From contig CAYTCZ010000070.1 in the NCBI GenBank assembly GCA_964436315.1, forward strand, positions 1 to 20,191: a stretch of DNA of 20,191 nucleotides, in the 5' to 3' direction. Position numbers and translations under genes: made by a program. The DNA is from CAYTCZ01 sp964436315 (GTDB lineage: Bacteria; Actinomycetota; Thermoleophilia; Gaiellales; Gaiellaceae). This document shows positions 1 to 6,285 of this stretch, in pieces (the stretch's first letter is position 1; each line of letters opens with the position of its first letter). The notes beneath the pieces are model-generated. The model saw only the letters and a list, made by a program, of their open reading frames with translations. It ran no database searches and had not been told where the DNA came from.

Positions 1-17
1 AGCTTCGAGGATAGTGC

Positions 18-39
18 GACTTGACTCGAAAGTCAGGTC
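18..39 (-). terminator. Candidate terminator hairpin with UUCG loop, downstream of the Nudix gene
   Basis: Read on the minus strand, a 9-bp stem (one G-U pair) closes a TTCG tetraloop, about 72 nt past the Nudix stop codon. UUCG loops are unusually stable and common in terminators. No T-run follows, so this is a terminator-like hairpin rather than a textbook intrinsic terminator. The rest of bases 1-110 shows no gene. Confidence 0.35.
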
Positions 40-110
40 AGATTCGCTTGTTGACGAGTTGCAGCTTGAGCCGCTGGGCTTGAAGAGCGCTTGAGAAGCT
101 CTGGATTGCC

Positions 111-680
111 CTAGCCGCTGCGCGACAACTCTTCGATTGCCGCGTCGTGGAGCGCCACCCTGTAGCGCCACAGAGCACGGCCTGTCCCAATCAGATGCTC
201 GCGGATCGGCCCGCCGAGCTCGTCGAGTGTTCCCCAGCGTGCTCCCGCGATTTCGCGCAGATCGACAGGATCGAGCGTCTCCGACGGCGAGGTCGCGGAG
301 AAGACGTGCGTCTGCCAGGGAATTCTCTCGTCCTCGAAGACGAAGGTCGCGTCGGTCATGAGGACGTAGCGATCGAGGTCGATCTGTAAGCCAAGCTCCT
401 CGTAGGCCTCGCGCTGGGAGCCTGCCTCGAAGGTCTCCTCACATTTGACCCCGCCGCCGGGAGGTCGCCAGAGCCCAGGTTCGTAGTGGGGCTTCCGGAT
501 CAACGCAACCTCATCTCCGCGGAGGACGAAGAAGGTGACGTCGTGTCGTCGACCGTCTCGTGTCGTTGCGAAGATCAGATCGCGCTCATCCTTCGAGATC
601 TCGATCTCGAAGGGAAGAACTCGGGGAACCCCATAGCGCTCGCGAACCGGCCCGAGTACCCGATCGTCGATCCAGACCAT
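111..680 (-). CDS. Nudix hydrolase
   Basis: The 189-residue protein carries a perfect Nudix box, G-x5-E-x7-REUxEExGU, at residues 76-98: G76, E82, R90-E91, E94-E95 and G97. These residues bind the divalent metals that hydrolyse a nucleoside diphosphate linked to another group. The substrate cannot be read from the sequence. The Nudix core spans roughly residues 45-165, and residues 1-44 form an N-terminal extension of the kind seen in many actinobacterial Nudix proteins. It is a cytosolic enzyme with no signal peptide or membrane segment. The ATG shares one base with the otsB stop codon (TGATG), so the two are probably translated together from one mRNA. The link to trehalose is inference: it might clear a nucleotide-sugar or other diphosphate, but nothing in the protein shows this. 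Confidence 0.9.
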   Translation of the reverse strand: MVWIDDRVLGPVRERYGVPRVLPFEIEISKDERDLIFATTRDGRRHDVTFFVLRGDEVALIRKPHYEPGLWRPPGGGVKCEETFEAGSQREAYEELGLQIDLDRYVLMTDATFVFEDERIPWQTHVFSATSPSETLDPVDLREIAGARWGTLDELGGPIREHLIGTGRALWRYRVALHDAAIEELSRSG

Positions 681-1411
681 CAGAGGCTCTTCAGGATGTC
701 GACGAGCTCTTCGGTGTCGTGGACGACGATATCGGCACCGTCCCGCAGTTCCGCTGGACCCTCCTCAGAGGCCACTGCGATGCAGACGGTGCGAGCGAGT
801 CCTGCCTCTCGGAGCCCGGCGAACGCGTCGAGGTCGGTCGTGTCGTCTCCTGCGTAGAAACCCTGACTGGCTCCGGAGCGCTTGAGGAGGTGCCGGATTG
901 CCGTCCCCTTGTCTGCCTTGAGCGGCGGCCGGATCTCGAGCACCTTCCGTCCCCAGCGCGGAACAAGACCAGCTACCTCGGCCTGCGCCGCAACACGCTC
1001 GAGCTCGGCCACCGCGGCCTCCTGATCTTCGGCCTGCCGGTAGTGGTAGCTGAGCGAGAGGCCCTTGTCCTCGACCGGCCAACTCACTGAGTCTCGGAAC
1101 TCGGAGATCTTTGCAGACAGTTCCTCAGCACGCGGATCGAGCTCGAGACCGTGATTGCCAACGACCAGGAAGTCGTCGACGCCGACTACTCGGCGCGCGT
1201 CGTCACCGGCCCGCCCGCTGAGGCCGGCGACGAAGCGGTAGCGGCCGACGAGCCGACGTAGCTCGGCCTGCGTCTCGGCGGGAACCGACGCATCCTCGGG
1301 GCTCGGGACGATCGGTGCGAGCGTCCCGTCGATGTCGAAGATGAGTGCGGTCGAAGTCGGATCCGCGGCGAGAGGCTGGAGGAGCTCCTTGTCGGTCGCG
1401 GTTAGAGACAT
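680..1411 (-). CDS. otsB: Trehalose-6-phosphate phosphatase
   Basis: OtsB removes the phosphate from trehalose-6-phosphate, the last step of the OtsAB route to trehalose, a cytosolic osmolyte and stress protectant. The 243-residue protein shows all the HAD-phosphatase motifs: DIDGT at 26-30 (D26 nucleophile, D28 acid/base), S65 in GLSGR, K168 in KADKG, and GDDTTD at 188-193 for Mg2+. The segment around residues 153-170 (GRKVLEIRPP, then KADKG) is typical of OtsB. Length matches the usual 240-270. The partner synthase otsA is not in the window. No Shine-Dalgarno sequence precedes the ATG, but a TANNNT hexamer sits exactly 7 nt upstream, so the message may be leaderless. The gene is divergent from the TSUP pair with about 14 bp between start codons. 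Confidence 0.93.
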   Translation of the reverse strand: MSLTATDKELLQPLAADPTSTALIFDIDGTLAPIVPSPEDASVPAETQAELRRLVGRYRFVAGLSGRAGDDARRVVGVDDFLVVGNHGLELDPRAEELSAKISEFRDSVSWPVEDKGLSLSYHYRQAEDQEAAVAELERVAAQAEVAGLVPRWGRKVLEIRPPLKADKGTAIRHLLKRSGASQGFYAGDDTTDLDAFAGLREAGLARTVCIAVASEEGPAELRDGADIVVHDTEELVDILKSL

Positions 1412-1418
1412 GGGAAAT

Positions 1419-1424
1419 ACACTA
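1419..1424 (-). promoter_or_regulatory. Candidate leaderless -10 element of otsB
   Basis: On the minus strand the hexamer TAGTGT fits the actinobacterial -10 consensus TANNNT. It is followed by exactly 7 nt (ATTTCCC) and then the otsB ATG, the spacing expected if transcription begins at the start codon. I see no convincing -35 box. This is pattern inference only. Confidence 0.28.
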
Positions 1425-1425
1425 C

Positions 1426-1800
1426 GTGCCCGTGCCGCGAAGCATCGGCAACCCGTGGATCTTCGTCGGCATCGGTCTCGTGTCGGGGCTCTTTGCTGCG
1501 CTGTTCGGCGTAGGCGGTGGGCTTCTCATCGTCCCGCTACTGATCGTCGCGGCCGGCTTCGGCGCTCGAGAGGCAGCCGGTACATCGCTCGCGATCATCG
1601 GGATCACCGCGGTCTTCGGCGTGTTCGCATTCCTTACGCTTGGTGAGGTCGAGTGGACTGAGGCGGCCCTCGTCGGCGTCCCCGCCGTCGGAGGGACGTT
1701 CCTGGGAACGTGGCTTCAGCAGCGAATCTCCTCACGGCTTCTGGTGATTCTCTTCTCGGCGTTTCTCGTGGTCATCGCGATTGAATTGCTCATCCGATGA
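1426..1800 (+). CDS. Half-size TSUP (TauE/SafE) membrane protein, first of a pair
   Basis: TSUP permeases (TauE/SafE, formerly DUF81) usually have about 250 residues made of two homologous halves and export sulfite, sulfoacetate or related anions. This gene encodes one half of about 124 residues. It has a glycine-rich first helix ending in FGVGGGLLIVP (residues about 27-37) and roughly four hydrophobic segments. The longest open frame begins at 1345 inside otsB on the other strand. I chose GTG at 1426, beyond the otsB start, because it gives the usual short N terminus (VPVPRSIGNPW) and has a GGGAA about 9 nt upstream; GTG at 1432 is an alternative. The stop overlaps the next gene's start by ATGA, pointing to coupled translation and a heteromeric transporter. 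The substrate is unknown. Confidence 0.8.
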   Translation: MPVPRSIGNPWIFVGIGLVSGLFAALFGVGGGLLIVPLLIVAAGFGAREAAGTSLAIIGITAVFGVFAFLTLGEVEWTEAALVGVPAVGGTFLGTWLQQRISSRLLVILFSAFLVVIAIELLIR

Positions 1801-2204
1801 GCGAGACCGAGATCCTGATCGCGATCGCACTCGGCTTCAGCGCCGGCGTGCTCTCCGGGATGTTTGGAGTGGGTGGAGGTCTTCTGTTCGTACCAACTCT
1901 GGTCATCGTGCTCGACCTCCCTCAGCTCAGCGCCCAGGCCACATCGCTTGCCGCGATGATTCCGGTTGTCGTCGTCGGTGCGTTACGCCAGTACAAGTAC
2001 GGGAATGTGCGGTGGCGGGCGGCCGTCATCGTCGGTCTGGCCTCAGCGATTGGCGTTGCAGGTGGAGCTGCCCTTGCCGATTCTCTGCCCGAAGAGGTCT
2101 TACGCAAGCTCTTTGCGTGCCTGCTCTTGATCGTGGCTGCACAGCTTCTGTGGACGCGCGGACGGCGTGAGCGGGAGGCTCCGGACGAGACCGTCGTTGG
2201 CTAG
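1797..2204 (+). CDS. Half-size TSUP (TauE/SafE) membrane protein, second of a pair
   Basis: This 135-residue protein is the second TSUP half and resembles its neighbour across its whole length: GVLSGMFGVGGGLLFVP at about residues 19-35 mirrors the signature of the first gene, followed by further hydrophobic segments to about residue 122 and a charged tail (RGRREREAPDE) probably in the cytoplasm. The ATG overlaps the upstream stop by four bases (ATGA), so expression is probably coupled. The likeliest reading is that the two products assemble as the two halves of one anion permease in the cytoplasmic membrane; homodimers of each are also possible. The stop codon overlaps the converging acetyl-CoA synthetase remnant by 3 bp, leaving no room for a separate terminator. 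Confidence 0.82.
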   Translation: MSETEILIAIALGFSAGVLSGMFGVGGGLLFVPTLVIVLDLPQLSAQATSLAAMIPVVVVGALRQYKYGNVRWRAAVIVGLASAIGVAGGAALADSLPEEVLRKLFACLLLIVAAQLLWTRGRREREAPDETVVG

Positions 2205-3301
2205 CCCGCCCGCCCTAAGGCTGTGTCGGCTTTCGTCTTCAGATCCTCGACGATGGCCGGATCCCTCAGGGTCGTCGTGTCACCGAGTTCCTCGCCCTCG
2301 GCGATGTTCTTGAGGAGCCGACGCATGATCTTGCCGGAGCGTGTCTTTGGAAGATCCTCGCCGAAGAGCACCGCGGCGGGTCTCGCGATCTTACCGGTCT
2401 TCGTTGCGACGAACTCACGCAATTCCTGGCTGAGTTCGTCCGACGGCTCGTAGCCCGACTTCAGAAGAGCGAAACAGACAATCCGCTGGCCCCGGTCCGG
2501 ATCGAACGCACCGGTCGCCGCAGCCTCCGCGACAGCCGGATGCTCGACCAGCGATGACTCGATCTCGGTCGTCGACAGTCGGTGGCCGGCGACGTTGATG
2601 ACGTCGTCGATCCGACCCATGAGCCAGTAGTAGCCGTCCTCGCGCCGAGCGCCGTCGCCGACGACGTATGTCTCAGGTCCGTAGGTCGAGAAGTACGCAT
2701 CGACGTAGCGCTCATCGTCTTGCNNNNNNNNNNNNNNNNNNNNNNNNNNNNNNNNNNNNNNNNNNNNNNNNNNNNNNNNNNNNNNNNNNNNNNNNNNNNN
2801 NNNNNNNNNNNNNNNNNNNNNNNGATGAGGATCCCTCCGGTCTCGGTCTGCCACCAGGTCCACGACCGGACATCGCTCCTGTCCGATCACCTTCCAGTAC
2901 CAGAGCCAGGCTTCGGGATTGATCGGCTCTCCGACCGTCCCGGGTAGTCGGAGCAATGAGAGGTCGTGGCGCTCGGGGTACTCAGGCCCAATCTTCACGA
3001 ACGAGCGGATCAGGGTCGGAGCGGTGTAGTAGGCGTTGACGCCGTATCGCTCCACGATCTGCCAGCGCCGATCCCAGTCCGGATATGAGGGGTCACCTTC
3101 ATACAGGACGCCCGTGGTCGCGTTCGAGAGCGGCCCATAGACAATGTAGCTGTGGCCCGTCACCCAGCCGATGTCGGCCGCGCACCACCAGATCGTGTCG
3201 TCGTGGATGTCGAAGATCCATTTGTGGGTGACGGTGGCCTGGAGGAAGCCGCCGGTCGTGTGTTGAACGCCCTTCGGCTTTGCGGTGGTTCGAGACGTAT
3301 T
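2201..3301 (-). pseudogene. acs: Acetyl-CoA synthetase, 5'-truncated and frameshifted remnant
   Basis: Intact Acs (about 650 residues) makes acetyl-CoA from acetate, ATP and CoA. The C-terminal part here is clear: GDGARREDGYYWLMGRIDD, GHRLSTTEIES and PKTRSGKIMRR, whose second Lys (SGK) is the residue regulated by acetylation in Acs. Nearer the gene's start, GWVTGHSYIVYGPL and VGEPINPEAW are also classic. Three defects are visible. The frame is closed by TGA at 3302-3304, just before the ATP-binding loop, so about 260 N-terminal residues are missing. That loop is degenerate: TSRTTAKPKG instead of TSGTTGKPKG. At about 2857 a codon has lost two bases after CPVVD, throwing WWQTETGG out of frame. 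The scaffold gap lies inside, where about 55 residues are expected. A fully intact gene is unlikely, but errors near the gap could explain the frameshift. Confidence 0.75.
2724..2823. other. Assembly gap (100 N)
   Basis: Exactly 100 N, the usual placeholder for a scaffold join of unknown length. It lies inside the acs remnant. Comparison with normal Acs suggests about 165 bp are really missing, so coordinates to its right are nominal. Confidence 0.98.
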
Positions 3302-3341
3302 TCAACCCCGTAAACGCGTCGTCGATACCCTCTGAGGGCTG

Positions 3342-4688
3342 ATGCTGGCGCGTTTGTCGCTCTTGATCGGCCTCGTCGCCCTGATTCTCGCCGCCGGGAC
3401 TGCGGCAGCGAGCACTGGGACCGTGCCGGTCGCGAAGTCGACGGCCTTTGGCGTCTTGGTCAAGACACCGGATCAGGATCCGATTTCGAGCGGGTTCGTC
3501 GAGGCTCCTGACGGCGCAGAGGCTGCGGCCGAGCGTTGGACCAACGAGACTGGCTCGGTTGTCATCGGGCTCCACGAGTCTCGTGCCTGGGCAGAGACGA
3601 GCGAGCGCGCAGATGCGATCGGATCGGGCATTGTCGAGGACGTGTCCCTCTTCGGCGGCGCGATTGCGGTCGAGACGATCGAGGTTAGAGCGTCCGCAGG
3701 GGCGAACTCGACCCGGGCGAATGGGAACTCCGGGCTTTCCAAGCTCACCGGTGTAACCGTCCTCGGACAGGCGATCGATCCCGAGGCAAATACTCGGATC
3801 GAGCTTGGCGACTGGGGATACGCGGTCCTTCTGGAACAGGCTGTGATCCGGGACTTCGGGAAGAGCACGGGTTTCGAGGCGTCGGTCACGGGCGTGCACG
3901 TTTACCTGACGCGTGACCACGGCGGCTTGCCCGCGGGATCCGAGGTGCTCGTGGGCTACTCGCGGGCTCGAGCAGTTGTGAAGTCGGTGAAGGCTCCGAC
4001 CAAGACGGATTCCGGGGGCACGGAGAAGGCCGGATCGACCGAGACGAAAGAGGCCGAGCCGGCCGAGGAGTCGAGTCCGCCCGACTCAGTGCTCGAAACT
4101 CCCGCCGACGTCAGGCCGAGCCTCACGGCGGAGGGCTTTGTCTTTCCCGTGTACGGCGCGTCCTCTTACACCGACGACTTCGCGGCAGCGCGTGACTCGA
4201 CCGGTTGGCACCACGGGACCGACATCTTTGCGCCAACCGGGGTCCCTGTCCTTGCGGTGACCGATGGGGAGCTCTTCAAGGTCGGCTGGAACAGTCTTGG
4301 CGGACATCGTCTGTGGCTTCGGGACGATTCCGGCAACGAGTACTACTACGCGCATCTCTCCGCGTACTCGCCGTTGGCATTCGATGGAGCACGAGTTAGT
4401 GCCGGTGACGTGATCGCCTTCGTCGGGAAGACCGGGGAGGCAAAGACCACGCCGGCCCATCTGCACTTCGAGATCCATCCGGAGGCTCTTCTGTCACTCG
4501 GCTACGACGGGGTCGTGAATCCGTACGAGTTCCTGCAGTCGTGGGAGAAGGTCATCGACGCGAGTTTCGATCCGTACGGCGACCTTCCGCCGGGGCCGGC
4601 GCCATTGCCCGGCGCGATCCTGGTGGAGTCCCAGGACATCGCCACGTCGGAAGATCTCGAGCTGTCTGAGCCCGTCCCGAGCGAGTGA
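3342..4688 (+). CDS. Secreted M23-family (LytM) peptidase
   Basis: A 448-residue protein with a signal peptide (hydrophobic residues 5-20, likely cleaved near AAAS at 21-24). Residues about 30-212 form a domain I cannot assign. Residues 213-262 are a charged low-complexity linker rich in Glu, Lys, Thr and Ser. Residues 265-400 are an M23 domain with zinc ligands H290 and D294 (HHGTD) and H375 (HLHFEIHP), plus the conserved H338 and H373. M23 enzymes cut peptide cross-bridges of peptidoglycan. All metal ligands are present, so it is probably active rather than a degenerate LytM activator. A Pro- and Glu-rich tail of about 45 residues follows. The start is supported by GAGGG just upstream and by the signal peptide. 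The gene stands alone, 40 bp from the acs remnant. Confidence 0.9.
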   Translation: MLARLSLLIGLVALILAAGTAAASTGTVPVAKSTAFGVLVKTPDQDPISSGFVEAPDGAEAAAERWTNETGSVVIGLHESRAWAETSERADAIGSGIVEDVSLFGGAIAVETIEVRASAGANSTRANGNSGLSKLTGVTVLGQAIDPEANTRIELGDWGYAVLLEQAVIRDFGKSTGFEASVTGVHVYLTRDHGGLPAGSEVLVGYSRARAVVKSVKAPTKTDSGGTEKAGSTETKEAEPAEESSPPDSVLETPADVRPSLTAEGFVFPVYGASSYTDDFAAARDSTGWHHGTDIFAPTGVPVLAVTDGELFKVGWNSLGGHRLWLRDDSGNEYYYAHLSAYSPLAFDGARVSAGDVIAFVGKTGEAKTTPAHLHFEIHPEALLSLGYDGVVNPYEFLQSWEKVIDASFDPYGDLPPGPAPLPGAILVESQDIATSEDLELSEPVPSE

Positions 4689-4807
4689 GTCTCGTGCGGA
4701 GCTGATTTACGGCATTCCGATCGCCCGGGTTTACGCGCTTTCGGCTCATTCCGCTTCCCACATGTGAGACGTTCTCTCGTACCATTTGAGATGGAGGGAG
4801 GTCAGCG

Positions 4808-4849
4808 GCGGCCCCAGGCCGCGTGGCGCCGGGAGATGAGCCGCCTCAT
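4808..4849 (+). other. Two small hairpins in the intergenic leader before the Rieske gene
   Basis: Two perfect inverted repeats lie in the 227-bp gap after the M23 gene: GCGGCC/GGCCGC with a 3-nt loop (4808-4822) and ATGAG/CTCAT with a 4-nt loop (4836-4849). They could mark the end of the M23 transcript. There is no T-run, and I match no known riboswitch. Confidence 0.25.
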
Positions 4850-4902
4850 GCACAAAACCGGACGCTTTCACGTGTCCCGGTAAGGGCGAGCTATTCCTGC
4901 GA

Positions 4903-4908
4903 TAAGCT
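4903..4908 (+). promoter_or_regulatory. Candidate leaderless -10 element of the Rieske gene
   Basis: TAAGCT fits TANNNT and is followed by exactly 7 nt before the ATG at 4916, where no Shine-Dalgarno sequence exists. This matches leaderless transcription as seen in actinobacteria. No clear -35 box is visible. Confidence 0.3.
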
Positions 4909-4915
4909 CGCGCCG

Positions 4916-5221
4916 ATGGGATTCGAGGCCGTGGGTCAACTCGCTGACCTCGAGACGGCGGAACTCACCGCGGTCGAGGTGGGTGGGCAGTACATCGCCC
5001 TTGCCTACGTCGACGGCGAGGTCCACGCGTTCGACGACGTCTGTACGCATCGAGGTTGTTCGCTATCGGAAGGCGAACTCGACGAGGGTGAAGTGATCTG
5101 CCCCTGTCATGCGGGTTCGTTCGACGTCAAGACCGGGGAGGTGCTCGAAGGTCCGCCGCCCGAGCCCGTGGCGGTGTATCCGGTTCGCGTATCGGACGGC
5201 GTTATCGAAGTCGACGCCTGA
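4916..5221 (+). CDS. Rieske [2Fe-2S] ferredoxin-like protein
   Basis: A 101-residue, single-domain, soluble Rieske protein of the type that carries electrons to ring-hydroxylating dioxygenases or acts as the small subunit of nitrite reductase (NirD-like). The cluster ligands are C43 and H45 (CTHRG) and C62 and H65 (CPCH). With no signal peptide or membrane anchor it should be cytosolic, unlike the Rieske subunit of cytochrome bc complexes. The frame is open further upstream, but ATG at 4916 gives the standard N terminus (MGFEAVGQLADL). No dioxygenase or nitrite reductase gene lies nearby, so its partner is unknown. Confidence 0.88.
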   Translation: MGFEAVGQLADLETAELTAVEVGGQYIALAYVDGEVHAFDDVCTHRGCSLSEGELDEGEVICPCHAGSFDVKTGEVLEGPPPEPVAVYPVRVSDGVIEVDA

Positions 5222-5362
5222 CCGCTTTCGACCCGGCCGGCGCCGAAGTGGTACCGCAGGTCGGCCAGGATCCAGAGGGTCGTTCTCAGCTCAAACGGAT
5301 CACGAGGGTCGTCATTCGACCTCACCCCCGCAATGGTCGCCGCAATCGGAGCTCGCCGCAAG

Positions 5363-5394
5363 ATGGCTCTTTGAGCCATGTCCGCTTGAGCGGA
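5363..5394. terminator. Tandem hairpins between convergent genes
   Basis: ATGGCTC/GAGCCAT with a TTT loop (5363-5379) is followed one base later by TCCGC/GCGGA with a TTGA loop (5381-5394). They lie within the 295-bp region between the Rieske gene and the converging gene ending at 5517, so they may stop transcription from either side. Neither has a T-run. The rest of 5222-5516 holds no gene I can support. Confidence 0.4.
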
Positions 5395-5494
5395 GCCCTC
5401 CTGCGTGCGTCGATGCCCGCCTGCGCCTTCTGAATTCCCCGGCCGGCGAGAAGGAAGGACTCAGCCGGACCGGGTCTCAGCCTCCGTTGATGGA

Positions 5495-5510
5495 GCTGGC
5501 TCGGGCCAGC
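5495..5510 (-). terminator. Hairpin just past the stop of the minus-strand gene ending at 5517
   Basis: GCTGGC/GCCAGC with a 4-nt loop, starting 7 nt beyond the stop codon on the minus strand. The position suits a terminator, but no T-run follows. Confidence 0.35.
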
Positions 5511-5516
5511 GTCTCG

Positions 5517-5927
5517 TTATGACTCGTTCGATGTGTACTCGAAGGGCTCGTCTGGGCCGACGATCTTGACCTTGACCCAATCGCGGGTGCCGGGCCCCGT
5601 GACCGGATTGAAGAACACGCCGATCGCGATGCCAAAGAGGAGGAACATCATGTTCCTGCGACGATTGGACTCCTCAGCGCCCTGGGCGCGGCGACCAGCT
5701 TCGCGGAGCTCGTCAATCGCGTTTTTCAGCTCGTCCTGAATGTCCGAGTCGCGTGCGACCCGCCGGGCCATCCCGGTCGTGCCCTGGTTCCCCATGAGCT
5801 CGTCATAGACCCAGCGAGCAGACGAGTATGCCGCCTTCAGATGGTCGTGCAGTTCATCGTCCTGCGCGAGGCGCTCCGCTACCGGGCGGCCGCTATCAAT
5901 CACGGCGGTGATTCGCTCTCTTCCCAT
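5517..5927 (-). CDS. Hypothetical protein with one C-terminal membrane segment
   Basis: I do not recognise a named family. The 136-residue protein has a mostly helical, highly charged N-terminal part (residues 1-90), including a likely amphipathic or coiled-coil stretch at about 54-90 (DSDIQDELKNAIDELREAGR). A basic cluster, NRRRN, precedes one hydrophobic segment at about 93-108 (MMFLLFGIAIGVFFNP), then a short tail with TGPGTRDWVK. That last part resembles YtxH-like membrane proteins, where a single helix is followed by a Gly-Thr-Arg motif; this is weak resemblance. The start is well supported: AAGGAAGGA lies 8 nt before the ATG. It is divergent from the small gene at 6021, with 93 bp between them. 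Confidence 0.72.
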   Translation of the reverse strand: MGRERITAVIDSGRPVAERLAQDDELHDHLKAAYSSARWVYDELMGNQGTTGMARRVARDSDIQDELKNAIDELREAGRRAQGAEESNRRRNMMFLLFGIAIGVFFNPVTGPGTRDWVKVKIVGPDEPFEYTSNES

Positions 5928-6020
5928 ACGTGCTGTCCTTCCTTCGAGTGTGCCGGCAGATCTTACCCCGCATCAGCCATCCGAACCGAGTGGATCGGTC
6001 GTGGCAGAATCAGGAGGGCC

Positions 6021-6197
6021 ATGGCCGGTGAGAAGTCTCCACGTCGAAAGCTCAAGTTGGCGGCCGCGTTCGCCGTCTATGTGTGGTTTGCGTCGGTGCA
6101 CTACGCCGATGGCGTGACCCGTCGAAAGGCCGCGCGTCGAGCCAGCTATCCCGACCGGCTTGCTCGGGTCGCAGCTGAGACCTCACGACCCAAGTAG
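6021..6197 (+). CDS. Small basic membrane protein, 58 residues, unknown function
   Basis: The start at 6021 is chosen because AGGAGGG lies immediately upstream, the strongest Shine-Dalgarno sequence in the area, although its spacing is short. The product has a basic N terminus (SPRRKLK), one hydrophobic segment at about residues 11-29 (LKLAAAFAVYVWFASVHYA) and a basic tail (TRRKAARRASYPDRLAR). It looks like a small inner-membrane protein. The frame stays open for 180 bases upstream, so a longer form cannot be ruled out, but that part overlaps the divergent gene. No family is recognised. Confidence 0.5.
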   Translation: MAGEKSPRRKLKLAAAFAVYVWFASVHYADGVTRRKAARRASYPDRLARVAAETSRPK

Positions 6198-6285
6198 CCG
6201 CGTTACAAAGTCGTTCCTGAGCGGCTCTATGAGTCGATATCGATAGTTACCATCTTCGGAGTTAAGTCGTCGCCGAGGACATCGA

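Noticed and set aside
3099..3920. Minus-strand open frame of 273 codons opposite the M23 gene
   Set aside because: It is antisense to a clear secreted peptidase and out of frame with the acs remnant; it has no protein-like motif.
5107..5379. Minus-strand open frame of 90 codons (MAQRAILRRAPIAATIAG...)
   Set aside because: Its last third lies antisense to the Rieske gene, there is no ribosome site, and the 5' end coincides with the hairpin at 5363-5379. Residues 1-55 look somewhat protein-like, so conservation would be worth a quick check.
6234..6243. Palindrome TCGATATCGA before the MMPL gene as an operator
   Set aside because: A 10-bp palindrome is expected many times in 20 kb, and the flanks are not symmetrical.
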